A stretch of 64,000 nucleotides of DNA from Dorea_A sp016295505. GTDB lineage: Bacteria > Bacillota > Clostridia > Lachnospirales > Lachnospiraceae. Location: NCBI RefSeq assembly GCF_039832105.1, contig NZ_JBDOHS010000006.1, positions 1 through 64,000 of the forward strand, given 5' to 3'. The notes beneath the pieces were generated by a model. The model was not told the DNA's origin, did no database searches, and saw nothing but the letters and a program-made list of their open reading frames with translations. Of the stretch, positions 24,380-34,434 are shown piece after piece (the stretch's first letter is position 1; each line of letters opens with the position of its first letter). The translations under genes and the position numbers were made by a program.

Positions 24380-26170
24380 TTATTCTTCCTCCGCCACAAT
24401 CTCAAGCCCAAGTTCTTCCAACTGTTTTGGATCTACCTTTGTCGGCGCTTCTGTCATCAGATCAGATGCGTCCTTTACCTTCGGGAATGCAATGACATCA
24501 CGGATACTGTCCTGTTTTGCCATCAGCATTACCAGACGATCCAGTCCATAAGCAAGTCCTGCGTGAGGCGGAACTCCATACTTGAATGCTGTCAGAAGGA
24601 ATCCGAACTGTTCCTGTGCCTGCTCCGGTGTAAATCCAAGCACCTCAAACATCTTGCTCTGAATCTCCGGATTAAAGATTCTCACACTTCCTCCACCGAT
24701 CTCATTTCCATTTAAAGTGATATCATAAGCTTTGGCACGCACACGTCCCGGATCACTGTCGATATACTGGAGATCCTCTTCCATCGGCATGGTGAACGGA
24801 TGATGCATAGCAGTGTATCTGTTCTGTTCCTCACTCCACTCAAGCAGCGGAAATTCTGTGATCCACAGGAATTTATACTCATTTTTATCCAGAAGCTCCA
24901 TCTGACGCGCCAGTTCCAGACGAAGCGCTCCCAGCACATCCCATACCACTTTATTCTTGTCAGCGGCAAACAGCAGAAGATCGCCGTTCTCTCCATCCAT
25001 AGCCTGAATCAGAGCCGCCATCTCTTCTTCGCTCATGAATTTTGCAAAGGAGGATTTGACGGTGCCGTCTTCCTGAATTGCAATATATGCCAGTCCTTTT
25101 GCGCCGTAATCTTTTGCAAATGATACCAGCTTGTCGATCTTCTTACGCGGCATCGCTCCCTGTCCCTTTGCATTGATTCCGCGAACCGTTCCGCCGTTTT
25201 CAATTGCACCTTTGAACACTGCGAATTCACAGCCTTTTACCACTTCTGTCACATTATGAAGTTCCATTCCAAAACGAATATCCGGTTTATCGGATCCATA
25301 ACGGTCCATGGCTTCCTGCCATGTCATTCTCTGAATCGGAAGGGAAATCTCGATTCCCAGCACTTCTTTAAACAGCTTTGCAAGCAGTCTTTCATTGACA
25401 TCTATGACATCGTCTACATCGACGAAGGAAAGCTCCATATCGATCTGTGTAAATTCCGGCTGACGATCCGCACGCAGGTCTTCATCACGGAAGCACTTTG
25501 CGATCTGGAAATACCGGTCATATCCGGAACACATTAATAACTGCTTAAACAGCTGCGGAGACTGCGGCAATGCGTAAAAATGTCCCTGATGCACACGGCT
25601 TGGCACCAGATAATCTCTTGCTCCTTCCGGTGTACTTCCGATCAGTACCGGTGTCTCAATCTCCAGAAATCCTTCCTCTGCCAGGAACTGACGTGTCAGT
25701 GTCGCCACCTGGCTTCTCATCATCAGATTCCGCTGAAGATCCGGTCTGCGAAGATCCAGATATCTGTATTTCAGTCGAATCTCTTCTTTGGTCTTGGAAT
25801 TTTCTTCAATCGGGAACGGAGGTGTCTCGGACTCTGATAATACTCTCAGTTCTTCCGGGATCACTTCGATCTCTCCGGTTGCCAGATTCTCATTCACGGC
25901 ACCGGAACGCTTTTCAACAGTTCCCACAACAGCTACCACAAACTCCGCACGAAGCTTTGCAGCCTTTTCAATCAGCGCTGCCTCTGACTTTCCTTCCTCA
26001 AACACGACCTGAATGATTCCGGAGCGGTCTCTGACATCTACAAATACCAGACCGCCTTTATTACGATTTTTCTGTACCCAGCCCATAATGGTGACTTTTT
26101 CGCCTACATTTGCACTGGACAGTTCCCCACATCTGTGTGTTCTCTTTAATCCCTGCATTGACTCTGCCAT
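24380..26170 (-). CDS. aspS: Aspartyl-tRNA synthetase
   Basis: This class II synthetase charges tRNA-Asp, possibly also tRNA-Asn if the organism uses the indirect route. The 596 residues have the N-terminal OB-fold anticodon domain (about 1-110), the bacterial-type catalytic core with motif 2 FRDEDLRADRQPEFTQID, the large GAD insertion (about 290-420) and motif 3 GLAYGLDRLVMLMA. Length is normal for the bacterial type. The ATG at 26170 follows AGGAG by nine bases. It lies 48 bases after hisS and is the last gene of the recJ-to-aspS cluster. Confidence 0.97.
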   Translation of the reverse strand: MAESMQGLKRTHRCGELSSANVGEKVTIMGWVQKNRNKGGLVFVDVRDRSGIIQVVFEEGKSEAALIEKAAKLRAEFVVAVVGTVEKRSGAVNENLATGEIEVIPEELRVLSESETPPFPIEENSKTKEEIRLKYRYLDLRRPDLQRNLMMRSQVATLTRQFLAEEGFLEIETPVLIGSTPEGARDYLVPSRVHQGHFYALPQSPQLFKQLLMCSGYDRYFQIAKCFRDEDLRADRQPEFTQIDMELSFVDVDDVIDVNERLLAKLFKEVLGIEISLPIQRMTWQEAMDRYGSDKPDIRFGMELHNVTEVVKGCEFAVFKGAIENGGTVRGINAKGQGAMPRKKIDKLVSFAKDYGAKGLAYIAIQEDGTVKSSFAKFMSEEEMAALIQAMDGENGDLLLFAADKNKVVWDVLGALRLELARQMELLDKNEYKFLWITEFPLLEWSEEQNRYTAMHHPFTMPMEEDLQYIDSDPGRVRAKAYDITLNGNEIGGGSVRIFNPEIQSKMFEVLGFTPEQAQEQFGFLLTAFKYGVPPHAGLAYGLDRLVMLMAKQDSIRDVIAFPKVKDASDLMTEAPTKVDPKQLEELGLEIVAEEE

Positions 26171-26218
26171 GTCACTTATCTCCTCTTAATATTCTCAGAA
26201 TTCAGGAATCCTGATTAT

Positions 26219-27484
26219 TTACAGTTCTGCCACTGAATCAGCATAACAATCTACGATCTCCTCATATCCGTCTGCCATCAGCTGTTCCTTCTGAAACTTT
26301 TTGTTTTTCTTCATATTTACAATGAGTACCTGCTTTCCTTCCTCACGGTCTGCCTTTGCCATGCCAAGTACCTTCAGCATGCCTTCCTTCGGCATCTTCT
26401 TCTCAAGAAGGTACGCTTTTTTCGTCTTTACGCTCGGCACTTCATAGCCATTTTCCAGAAGAAGCATTACAATTCTCTCAAATCCGATGGAGAATCCACA
26501 GGCAGGTGTATCCTGTCCGGTAAACTTGCCGATCATCTTGTCGTAACGGCCGCCTCCGGCAACAGATCCGCCAAAATCATCCATTGTCACTTCAAAGATC
26601 GTTCCGGTATAATAAGACTGACCTCTGACCAGCGTCGGATCAAACTTGATCGTGAATTCACACTCTTTTGCTGCTTCCACACTGGAAATAATCATTTCCA
26701 TTCCATCTGCTGTCTCATCACTCAGGAAATCTCCCAGCTTGTCTTTTAAATAGCGGATTCCGGACACATCCGGAGCCACTTCATCAAAGAGATTCAGATA
26801 GGTCTCTACATTCTCTTTTGCATATCCCATCTCTTCCAGCTCTGCGGCAACCCCTTCTGCTCCAATCTTATCCATCTTATCCAGAATGATGAACACCTCG
26901 TCATAATCTTCTGCTTTAAACCCACTGTAGGCAGCCATCGCTTTCAGGATATTGCGGTCATTGATACATACTGTAAAGTTCTGAAAATTCAGCTTGCCGA
27001 GCATTGCAGTCGTCGCCAGGATCAGTTCAATCTCCGCAAGATTGGATGGTTCTCCGAGAATATCGATATCACACTGCATAAACTGACGGAAGCGCCCTTT
27101 CTGCGGACGATCTGCACGCCATACATTTCCAATCTGGAGTGCCTTAAACGGAGAAGGCAGCTCATTAGAGTGATTTGCATAATATCTCGCAAGCGGAACG
27201 GTCAGATCGTAACGAAGTCCTCCGTCCACTACATCATTTTCCTCTTTTGCTTCCTGTATCTTCAGCTTTTCTCCTCTTTTCAGAATCTTGAAGATCAGTT
27301 TTTCATTGTCGCCTCCCTGCTTGCTGCACAGATTCTCAATATGCTCTACACAGGGAGTTTCCATGGACGAAAATCCATACGTTTTGTAAGTATCCTTGAT
27401 CAGCTGGATCACATAATCACGGATCTCCATCTCACGGGGAAGCATGTCTTTCATGCCGGTAACCGGCTTTTTCTTTAATGCCAT
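26219..27484 (-). CDS. hisS: Histidyl-tRNA synthetase
   Basis: This class II synthetase charges tRNA-His. The 421 residues show KPVTGMKDMLP at the N-terminus, motif 2 around VWRADRPQKGRFRQFMQCDIDILG, the second histidine-binding segment RGQSYYTGTIFEV, motif 3 ACGFSIGFERIVMLLL and a C-terminal anticodon domain. RGQSYYTGT replaces the more usual RGLDYYTGT. I place the start at the ATG at 27484, seven bases after GGAG; the ATG at 27490 is too close to the site. The start overlaps the hemZ stop by 10 bases, which suggests translational coupling. Confidence 0.95.
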   Translation of the reverse strand: MALKKKPVTGMKDMLPREMEIRDYVIQLIKDTYKTYGFSSMETPCVEHIENLCSKQGGDNEKLIFKILKRGEKLKIQEAKEENDVVDGGLRYDLTVPLARYYANHSNELPSPFKALQIGNVWRADRPQKGRFRQFMQCDIDILGEPSNLAEIELILATTAMLGKLNFQNFTVCINDRNILKAMAAYSGFKAEDYDEVFIILDKMDKIGAEGVAAELEEMGYAKENVETYLNLFDEVAPDVSGIRYLKDKLGDFLSDETADGMEMIISSVEAAKECEFTIKFDPTLVRGQSYYTGTIFEVTMDDFGGSVAGGGRYDKMIGKFTGQDTPACGFSIGFERIVMLLLENGYEVPSVKTKKAYLLEKKMPKEGMLKVLGMAKADREEGKQVLIVNMKKNKKFQKEQLMADGYEEIVDCYADSVAEL

Positions 27485-28929
27485 AACCATTCTCCTTTAC
27501 GTTCTATCATCTCATCGATACGGGCAATGTAGGCATCGATCGCTTTTACATTTTCTACCCGGATCAGACGTGTTGTCTTCTTTTTCTTACTGCCAGGCAC
27601 CGGAACCGGATCCTTCAGCACCAGCTTGGTCGAAGCTCCCGCTCCCGCGGCAATAATGGATTGTTTTTCCTCCATAATTAGTATATTGTATATTCCCGCT
27701 TTGTCAACCTTTGCATAACCAACATTTTCGAAATTTCCGGCAATATTTTTCTGGCGATACAGATAATACGGGTATAATTCCATCTTTTTTGCAGCTTTCT
27801 GAGCTGCTTCGATCATACCGGAAAGTGTCTCGTTCATCTGTCCGGCATCTGCACTCAGATCCTTCATCTCCATCCTGGCCGCCCGTTTGATTGCCAGTGA
27901 ATGTACCGTCAGACTGTCCGGATGAAGCGCAGTGATCTGTTCCAGTGTATCTTCCATATCCCGGATATCTTCTCCCGGAAGCCCTGCAATGATATCCATA
28001 TTGATATTGTCAAATCCCACATTTCTTGCCAGCGCATAAGCTTCCCTGATCTGCTCCACTGTATGCTTCCTTCCGATCGCATCCAGCGTTTTCTGCTGCA
28101 TACTCTGTGGATTGATCGAAATCCTTGTGACCTGATGCCTTTTAATGACCTGCAGCTTCTCTTCCGTAATACTGTCCGGGCGCCCGGCCTCTACCGTATA
28201 CTCCAGAAGATATTCTCTGGAAAAATTCGTATCGATGCAGGAAAGGAGACGTTCCAGCTGATCTGCATTAAGCGTTGTAGGCGTTCCTCCCCCGATGTAT
28301 ATGGTATTGAGTTTTTTCTCTCTGGAACGTTCTGCAATAAAACGAAGTTCTCTGCAGAGAGCCTCCAGATAATCCTCTACTCGATGCTTCCATGCCTCCA
28401 GGGATCCGGAACTGAAGGAACAGTACGTACACACCGTCGGACAGAACGGAATTCCCACATACAGACTGTACCCTTCTTCATAATCCAGACGGTCCAGAAG
28501 CTGTTTCTCCCGGTTTGCAATCTCCCATGCAAGATAAGCCTTGTCTTTTCGCACCCGGAATTCCTCTGTAAACCAGGGAATAAAATCTTCTTCCTTTCTG
28601 CCCGTTTCCAGCTCCTGCATCGCAATCTTGGTTGGTCTGACTCCGGTCAGGATCCCCCATGCAAGTTCCCGTCCGGTTTTTTCTTTCAGCAGATCATACA
28701 GCTGAATATCAATCTGGTATTTTTTTTCTCTTTCATCCGCCGTGGCACAGATCTGCTCTTCTTTGATCTGCAGCACCTCTTCTTCCTGCTCCTTAGGAAG
28801 CTTTACCGTTACATAATTAGAGGCTTTTTCCTCCGTCTGACAGGATATCTCCTCAGACGGAAAAAAAGCCTTCATCATATGATACGTATTATAAGTATAA
28901 GCTTCACTTTTACATATAATCTGAATCAT
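27475..28929 (-). CDS. hemZ: Oxygen-independent coproporphyrinogen III oxidase-like radical SAM protein (HemZ)
   Basis: This radical SAM enzyme belongs to the HemN/HemZ family, which oxidatively decarboxylates coproporphyrinogen III in anaerobic heme synthesis; some relatives have other roles in heme handling. The 484 residues have a HemZ-type N-terminal extension (about 1-160), the iron-sulfur motif PFCPTVCTYCSF near 170, IGGGTPTTLN and the HemN-type pattern TRISINPQSMQQKTLDAIGR. The ATG at 28929 has a GGAGAAGAAAG site. It lies between the metallo-hydrolase gene and hisS. No other heme gene is in the window, so the substrate remains open. Confidence 0.88.
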   Translation of the reverse strand: MIQIICKSEAYTYNTYHMMKAFFPSEEISCQTEEKASNYVTVKLPKEQEEEVLQIKEEQICATADEREKKYQIDIQLYDLLKEKTGRELAWGILTGVRPTKIAMQELETGRKEEDFIPWFTEEFRVRKDKAYLAWEIANREKQLLDRLDYEEGYSLYVGIPFCPTVCTYCSFSSGSLEAWKHRVEDYLEALCRELRFIAERSREKKLNTIYIGGGTPTTLNADQLERLLSCIDTNFSREYLLEYTVEAGRPDSITEEKLQVIKRHQVTRISINPQSMQQKTLDAIGRKHTVEQIREAYALARNVGFDNINMDIIAGLPGEDIRDMEDTLEQITALHPDSLTVHSLAIKRAARMEMKDLSADAGQMNETLSGMIEAAQKAAKKMELYPYYLYRQKNIAGNFENVGYAKVDKAGIYNILIMEEKQSIIAAGAGASTKLVLKDPVPVPGSKKKKTTRLIRVENVKAIDAYIARIDEMIERKGEWLWH

Positions 28930-28972
28930 CTTTCTTCTCCATTCTGACAGTCAGGCAAGCACTTCGTACTCC

Positions 28973-29593
28973 CTATACGTAAGGATTATGAGTCTTTTCA
29001 TAACCAATCGTGGTCTCTCCCATATGTCCCGGATACACATGTGTCTCTTCCGGCAGCACCAGAAGCTTATCACGCACAGAATGGATCAGGTCAGAAGTAC
29101 TGCTGTTCGGAAAGTCCGTACGTCCGACAGACATCTGGAACAGCGTATCTCCGCTGAAAAGTACATTTTCCTCTGCTATATAATAACAGCAGCCCCCTTT
29201 GGTATGTCCCGGAGTATGAATCACCTGAAATCTGTAACCGGCAATTGGAAGCGTCTGTCCTCCTCTGATATACTGCGCCCCGGAAAATGTATATCCTGCC
29301 GTATAAGTGGCAGACTGATTCAGTCTGGGATCATTCATCGCGTCCTCATCATCCTCGTGCACATAAACAGGAACATGGAATTCCTTCAGAAACTTGTCAA
29401 TCCCCATCATATGATCAAAATGTCCGTGCGTAAGAAGGATTGCTTCAATCTGATACCCTTCTTCTTTTATGTGATTCATCAGATACTTCGGACAATCCGC
29501 CGGATCAATGACAACGGTCTGTCTGGTCTCTTCATTTACCACCAGATAACAGTTGGTACTGATAATTCCTGTAACAAATCTCTCAATCTTCAT
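28973..29593 (-). CDS. Metallo-beta-lactamase fold hydrolase (glyoxalase II-like)
   Basis: A cytoplasmic metal-dependent hydrolase of the YcbL/glyoxalase II-like group. The 206 residues contain the metal-binding THGHFDHMMG motif (about 75-84), a second His in IHTPGHTKGGCC, Asp in FSGDTLF and a late His in YPGHMG. Length fits the short hydroxyacylglutathione hydrolase-like proteins of Firmicutes. The gene begins seven bases after relA and follows it in the same order in many clostridia. The ribosome site is weak, which hints at coupling to relA translation. The substrate is not known. Confidence 0.88.
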   Translation of the reverse strand: MKIERFVTGIISTNCYLVVNEETRQTVVIDPADCPKYLMNHIKEEGYQIEAILLTHGHFDHMMGIDKFLKEFHVPVYVHEDDEDAMNDPRLNQSATYTAGYTFSGAQYIRGGQTLPIAGYRFQVIHTPGHTKGGCCYYIAEENVLFSGDTLFQMSVGRTDFPNSSTSDLIHSVRDKLLVLPEETHVYPGHMGETTIGYEKTHNPYV

Positions 29594-29600
29594 ATCCGTT

Positions 29601-31946
29601 TTAACCTGTCGTCCTTTCTATTTCTATAATACCTTCAATCTGCTGAAGCTTCTTGATCACTCTGGATAATTCTTCTCTTCCGTGAACGATAAATCCGGTT
29701 TCAATGGTTGCCGTTCCCTGCTTGCTGGTTCGGACATTCATGGATTTGACATCAACATCTTCAGCTGTAAAGATCTTGGAGATCTCCATCAGCATTCCCT
29801 GTCTGTCATATGCATACATCTTAATCTCTGCCAGATACTGACCCACATTCTGATCTGCCACATCATTTTCCCACTCAATCTCGATCAGGCGCGCACGTTC
29901 AGCCTCTGTCAGATGGATCATATTCACGCAGTCTGTACGATGAATGGACAGACCTCTTCCTCTGGTCACAAATCCCACGATCTCATCTCCCGGAACCGGA
30001 CTGCAGCATCTGGAAAAACGGACTGCCATATCATCAATTCCTTTTACGACAATACCACTCTTTGACTTGGCAATGTGTACCTTATTTCTGGCTGCCTCTG
30101 CTACTCTCTCCAGCACAACTTCATTCGTAAGCTCCTGCTTATGTTCCTTGCTGTACTCTTCCATCAGGCGGTTTACAACCTGGCCCTCCTTCAGACCTCC
30201 ATGTCCGATGGCCGCCAGTACAGATTCCCAGTCCTTAAATCCATACTTTCTCTGGACAACCTCCTGATACTTCGGATTCGTAATATTTCCCGGATTGATT
30301 GCTTTCGCCTTACAGTAGGCAGCAATCATCTCTTTTCCTTTTATGATGTTGTCTTCCTTAAATTCCTTCTTAAACCACTGGTTGATCTTATTCTTTGCCT
30401 GCGTGCTCTTTACGATATTCAGCCAGTCACGGCTTGGTCCCTTGGAATTCTGGGAAGTCAGAATCTCAATTCTGTCTCCGTTCTGGATCTTATAATCAAT
30501 ATTCACCAGCTTGCCGTTGACTCTGGCACCAACCATCTTGTTGCCGACCGCACTGTGAATCGCGTATGCAAAGTCAATCGGTGTCGATCCGTTCGGAAGA
30601 TTCTTAACATCCCCCTGTGGGGTGAAGCAATAGACGTCTTCCGCAAACAGGTCCAGATCTCCTTTGATCAGGTTCAGGAATTCCCTGTTGTCTGACATAT
30701 CCCTCTGCCATTCCAGAATCTGACGAAGCCAGCTTAACTTTTCTTCTTCCTGTGCCTCAACACTCTTCTTGCCATCATTGGACTCTTTGTATTTCCAGTG
30801 CGCCGCAATACCATATTCTGCCGTCTTATGCATTTCCTGCGTACGAATCTGGATCTCAAACGGCTGTCCCACCGAACTCATCAGTGTTGTATGAAGAGAC
30901 TGATACATATTCGGCTTCGGCATGGCAATATAATCCTTGAATCTTCCCGGAATCGGCGTATACATCTCGTGGATCACACCCAGAGCCGCATAGCAGTCTT
31001 TGACAGAATCCACGATGATCCGCACGGCAAACAGATCATAGATCTGATCCACCGTTTTGTCCTGATTGACCATCTTCTTATAGATACTGAAGAAATGCTT
31101 GACACGCCCATTCACATCTGCTTTGATATTGGCATTTTTCATGTGTGTTGACACTTCTTCAACAATCTGCTGAACAAACTCTTCCCGCTCCGTCTTTCTT
31201 GCATTGATCTGATTGACCAGATCAAAGAACACTTCCGGCTGAGAATACTTCAGTGCAAGATCATCCAGCTCCGTCTTGATCTTGGATATACCAAGCCTCT
31301 GTGCGATCGGCGCATAGATATCCATCGTCTCTTTCGCCTTTTCCTTCTGCTTTGCAGGCGTCATAAACTGCAGCGTACGCATATTGTGCAGACGGTCTGC
31401 AAGCTTGATAATGATGACTCGAATATCCTTTGCCATCGCAAGAAACATCTTTCTTAAGTTTTCTGCCTGTACATCTAATTTATCGGAAGAATATGACAAT
31501 CTTCCCAGTTTGGTAACGCCGTCCACAAGCAGCGCCACCTCTTCTCCAAATTCCCTCTTTATCTCCTCTTCAGTAACCTCTGTATCTTCCACCACGTCAT
31601 GAAGCATGCCTGACGCAATCGTCTCTTTGTCCATCTCAAGATCTGCCAGAATGATCGCAACCCAGAGCGGATGTACAATATATGGCTCTCCGGACTTTCT
31701 TCTCTGATCTCCGTGAGCCTGGGAAGCCAGCTCATACGCTTTCTCAATCATTGTAACATCGGTCGATGGATGATACTTACGGATACGGGCAATTAACATG
31801 TCATACAGACGATCTGGATTCTCGTAATCATTCTTATCTTTTACTGCATGACCATCCACAACTTCAAGCCCCTTTGCATTGTCTTCCGTCAGCGCCTCCG
31901 GTGCAATACGGTCATCCAGCGATTCATAAGTTGTTACCTTTGACAT
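29601..31946 (-). CDS. relA: Bifunctional (p)ppGpp synthetase/hydrolase
   Basis: This ribosome-associated enzyme makes and degrades the stringent-response alarmones. The 781 residues hold, in order, an HD hydrolase domain with GEPYIVHPL and MLHDVVEDT, the synthetase domain with AVRIIVDSVKDCY, YIAMPKPNMYQSLHTT and the EIQIRT segment, a TGS domain (FTPQGDVKNLPNGSTPIDFAY), a zinc-finger region with the SRCCSPVPGDEI motif and a C-terminal ACT domain. Both active sites look intact, so it is a Rel-type dual enzyme. The ATG at 31946 has a GGGAGGCATTAAT site. It follows apt by 36 bases. Confidence 0.97.
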   Translation of the reverse strand: MSKVTTYESLDDRIAPEALTEDNAKGLEVVDGHAVKDKNDYENPDRLYDMLIARIRKYHPSTDVTMIEKAYELASQAHGDQRRKSGEPYIVHPLWVAIILADLEMDKETIASGMLHDVVEDTEVTEEEIKREFGEEVALLVDGVTKLGRLSYSSDKLDVQAENLRKMFLAMAKDIRVIIIKLADRLHNMRTLQFMTPAKQKEKAKETMDIYAPIAQRLGISKIKTELDDLALKYSQPEVFFDLVNQINARKTEREEFVQQIVEEVSTHMKNANIKADVNGRVKHFFSIYKKMVNQDKTVDQIYDLFAVRIIVDSVKDCYAALGVIHEMYTPIPGRFKDYIAMPKPNMYQSLHTTLMSSVGQPFEIQIRTQEMHKTAEYGIAAHWKYKESNDGKKSVEAQEEEKLSWLRQILEWQRDMSDNREFLNLIKGDLDLFAEDVYCFTPQGDVKNLPNGSTPIDFAYAIHSAVGNKMVGARVNGKLVNIDYKIQNGDRIEILTSQNSKGPSRDWLNIVKSTQAKNKINQWFKKEFKEDNIIKGKEMIAAYCKAKAINPGNITNPKYQEVVQRKYGFKDWESVLAAIGHGGLKEGQVVNRLMEEYSKEHKQELTNEVVLERVAEAARNKVHIAKSKSGIVVKGIDDMAVRFSRCCSPVPGDEIVGFVTRGRGLSIHRTDCVNMIHLTEAERARLIEIEWENDVADQNVGQYLAEIKMYAYDRQGMLMEISKIFTAEDVDVKSMNVRTSKQGTATIETGFIVHGREELSRVIKKLQQIEGIIEIERTTG

Positions 31947-31982
31947 ATTAATGCCTCCTTCCCTTCTAGATTTCCTTTTCTT

Positions 31983-32507
31983 TTATTTTCCCGGATAGAT
32001 GATCACAGAATCCACATCATATCCCTGAAGTCTTTCTCTTCCCTTTAATCCTGCAAGTTCCATGAGGAAAACAGTTTTTACAACCTCTCCTCCCAGTCCT
32101 TCGATCAGCTTCACCATAGCCTCGTTGGTTCCGCCTGTAGCGATCAGGTCATCAATGATAACAACCTTCTGTCCCGGCTTGATCGCGTCACGGTGCATCT
32201 CAATCTCCGCCGTACCATATTCCAGTTCATATCGAATTGAAACCGTTTCACACGGAAGTTTTCCTTTTTTTCTGATTGGTATAAATGGTTTGTGCAGATT
32301 GTACGCGATCGGAACTCCAAAAATGAATCCTCTGGATTCCGGTCCGACGATCACATCAAAGTCGACATCCTTAAGCTTCTCCTGCATCAGATCAATGGCA
32401 AGTGCCAGTCCGTCGGCATCCTGCAGAACGCTGGTTACATCTCTGAATATAATTCCCGGTTCAGGAAAATCCGGAATACTTCTCACATATTCTTCTATCG
32501 GTTTCAT
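31983..32507 (-). CDS. apt: Adenine phosphoribosyltransferase
   Basis: This purine salvage enzyme joins adenine to PRPP to give AMP. The 174 residues show PDFPEPGIIFRDVT at the N-terminus, the VGPESRGFIFG segment and the PRPP-binding VVIIDDLIATGGT. Length is standard. The ATG at 32507 follows GGAGAGATTGTC. A good promoter lies just upstream, so apt and relA may form a unit separate from recJ. Placement next to relA is conserved in Firmicutes and links purine salvage with alarmone metabolism. Confidence 0.97.
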   Translation of the reverse strand: MKPIEEYVRSIPDFPEPGIIFRDVTSVLQDADGLALAIDLMQEKLKDVDFDVIVGPESRGFIFGVPIAYNLHKPFIPIRKKGKLPCETVSIRYELEYGTAEIEMHRDAIKPGQKVVIIDDLIATGGTNEAMVKLIEGLGGEVVKTVFLMELAGLKGRERLQGYDVDSVIIYPGK

Positions 32508-32540
32508 GACAATCTCTCCATTCTATTAAAATACTTATTT

Positions 32541-32569
32541 AGTATAGCATTACTTCCTGTAATTTTCAA
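32541..32569 (-). promoter_or_regulatory. Promoter of apt-relA operon
   Basis: The -35 TTGAAA (32564-32569) and -10 TATACT (32541-32546) are 17 bases apart, 33 bases before the apt start. Confidence 0.7.
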
Positions 32570-32593
32570 ATTATTCTGCATAATTCTACACGT

Positions 32594-34354
32594 TTATCGA
32601 TAATGTGTAATGACAATCTGCGGTGTGATTCTTCCGCGATATTCATTGATATCCGGGTAAAATGTTACTGATACAGACATTCCGCCATCTTTTCCATTTA
32701 AAAATGAATGTACAGCAGGCTTCCCATACTTCTGTTCCAGATATTCCAAAAACTCTTCCACACCACGAAACAAAAGTGCCTCCATTGTCGTATGGGTTGT
32801 ATCTCTTACCTGCATCTTCAGAACGTTTTTGTTTCTGCCCAGAATCCGTCCGCTTAGAAGCTCTACATTTCTTGCCGCAAAAACCGGCTTTGTATTCCCT
32901 TTTCCAAACGGTTCCAGAAGCGACAGTTCCTGTACCAGAGATTCACTGACACAGGAAAAGGGAAGTTCCATATCGATCGTTACTTTTTCCATCAGATCTT
33001 CCGGTGTCATGACACAATTTTCATTCAACATAAGACGAAGCTTCTCTACATTATTTCTTTCCAGTGATATCCCGGCTGCCAGCTTATGTCCCCCGAATCT
33101 TAACAATAATTCTTTACATCTGCTCAGTTCCTCATACATATTGTATGCATCAATCGATCTGCCTGAACCTTTGACTGCACACTCCGAATCTGTAAGAACA
33201 AGTACCGGACGATAATAGGTTTCTCTGATTCTGCCGGCTACAATTCCCGCAAGGCTCTCATGACAATCCGGGAGATAGATGACCAGCACTCGATCCGCAA
33301 GCATCCCGGTTGCCTCCACCTGATGCTTTGCCTTTTCTACCGCCACATCCGTCAGATCTTTTCTGCTGTCATTCAGCGCTTTCAGATCTCCCGCAAGAAT
33401 ATCCGCTTCCTTTTTTCCCGCTGCACGCAGAAGCCTAAGTGTTCTCTTCGCCGTGTCCAGCCGCCCGCCGGCATTCATGCACGGTCCCAACACGAAACCG
33501 ATATGATAGGCATTCAGTCGTTCTTTTTCCACACCAGTACATTCGATCAGCGCATTCAGCCCGTAGCTGTGTGTTCGCCGCAGCATCTGAAGACCTTCTT
33601 TTACAAAGATCCGGTTCTCATCCTCCAGATCCATCACATCTCCGACTGTAGCAATCGCCACATTCTCAATCAGGTAATCCAGATCACTGGCATCCGCCCC
33701 CATAGCCTCTGTCAATGCTTCCACTACTTTATAGGCAATAGCGGCGCCACACAGACCTTTGTATGGATACGCACATCCCGGCTGCTTTGGATCGATCACC
33801 GCGTCAGCCGGAGGAAGGAGATATGTCTTTTGTCCATCTTCTTCCGTATACGGAACCTCGTGATGATCCGTCACGATAATCGTCATCCCGAGATGTTTTC
33901 CATAAGCAATCTCTTCTGCCGCCGCAATTCCATTGTCACAGGTAACCAGTGTATCAATTCCATCCCGATATGCCCGCTCGATCAGATCCACATTCAGTCC
34001 ATATCCATCTGTGATGCGGTCCGGAATATCGCTGTCTGCAACAGCGCCTGCTTTTTCCAGTCCTTCGAGGAGAATATACGTTGCATTTACCCCATCGATA
34101 TCATAATCGCCAATAATGCGGATCCGTTTTCCATCTGCAATTTTTTCCCGCAGAATATCAATCGCTTTTCCCATATCTTTCATCAGCATACCGTCGTACA
34201 GATCCACGATCGTACCGTTCAGATAACGTTCTATGGATGCATCTCCAATGACATCTCTGTTACGGATCAGGCATGCGAGTCTTGGACTGATTCCGTATTT
34301 TTTCCCGATTCCTGCAAAATCCGCACCTTTCCTCAGAAGTGTCCAACGTTCCAT
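32594..34354 (-). CDS. recJ: Single-stranded-DNA-specific exonuclease RecJ
   Basis: This 5'-3' single-strand exonuclease acts in recombination and repair. The 586 residues contain the DHH phosphoesterase motifs RIIGDYDIDGVNATYI (about 77-92), a CDNGIAA segment, the diagnostic TDHHEVPY near 170, and a DHHA1 region with LRFGGHKLAAGISL near 425-438. The protein is shorter than Bacillus RecJ and matches clostridial forms. The ATG at 34354 has a GGGAGAGAAAAGA site. It lies 24 bases downstream of the secDF terminator, which separates the two units. Confidence 0.95.
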   Translation of the reverse strand: MERWTLLRKGADFAGIGKKYGISPRLACLIRNRDVIGDASIERYLNGTIVDLYDGMLMKDMGKAIDILREKIADGKRIRIIGDYDIDGVNATYILLEGLEKAGAVADSDIPDRITDGYGLNVDLIERAYRDGIDTLVTCDNGIAAAEEIAYGKHLGMTIIVTDHHEVPYTEEDGQKTYLLPPADAVIDPKQPGCAYPYKGLCGAAIAYKVVEALTEAMGADASDLDYLIENVAIATVGDVMDLEDENRIFVKEGLQMLRRTHSYGLNALIECTGVEKERLNAYHIGFVLGPCMNAGGRLDTAKRTLRLLRAAGKKEADILAGDLKALNDSRKDLTDVAVEKAKHQVEATGMLADRVLVIYLPDCHESLAGIVAGRIRETYYRPVLVLTDSECAVKGSGRSIDAYNMYEELSRCKELLLRFGGHKLAAGISLERNNVEKLRLMLNENCVMTPEDLMEKVTIDMELPFSCVSESLVQELSLLEPFGKGNTKPVFAARNVELLSGRILGRNKNVLKMQVRDTTHTTMEALLFRGVEEFLEYLEQKYGKPAVHSFLNGKDGGMSVSVTFYPDINEYRGRITPQIVITHYR

Positions 34355-34374
34355 TCTTTTCTCTCCCTGTATCG

Positions 34375-34410
34375 AAAAAGCAGCCGTGCCTCATAAGTAG
34401 TCACAGCCGC
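34375..34410 (-). terminator. Terminator after secDF
   Basis: Nine-base-pair arms with two wobble pairs (34380-34388 and 34402-34410) are followed on the minus strand by five T residues (34375-34379), 25 bases after the secDF stop. Confidence 0.8.
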
Positions 34411-34434
34411 TTTCTTTCCTTTTATTTTTTATTC

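Noticed and set aside
29601..31946. Two separate alarmone enzymes
   Set aside because: HD hydrolase, synthetase, TGS and ACT parts lie in one uninterrupted frame, so it is a single Rel-type protein.
33260..34396. Plus-strand reading frame of 378 codons
   Set aside because: It is antisense to recJ and its reading is explained by the codon pattern of that gene.
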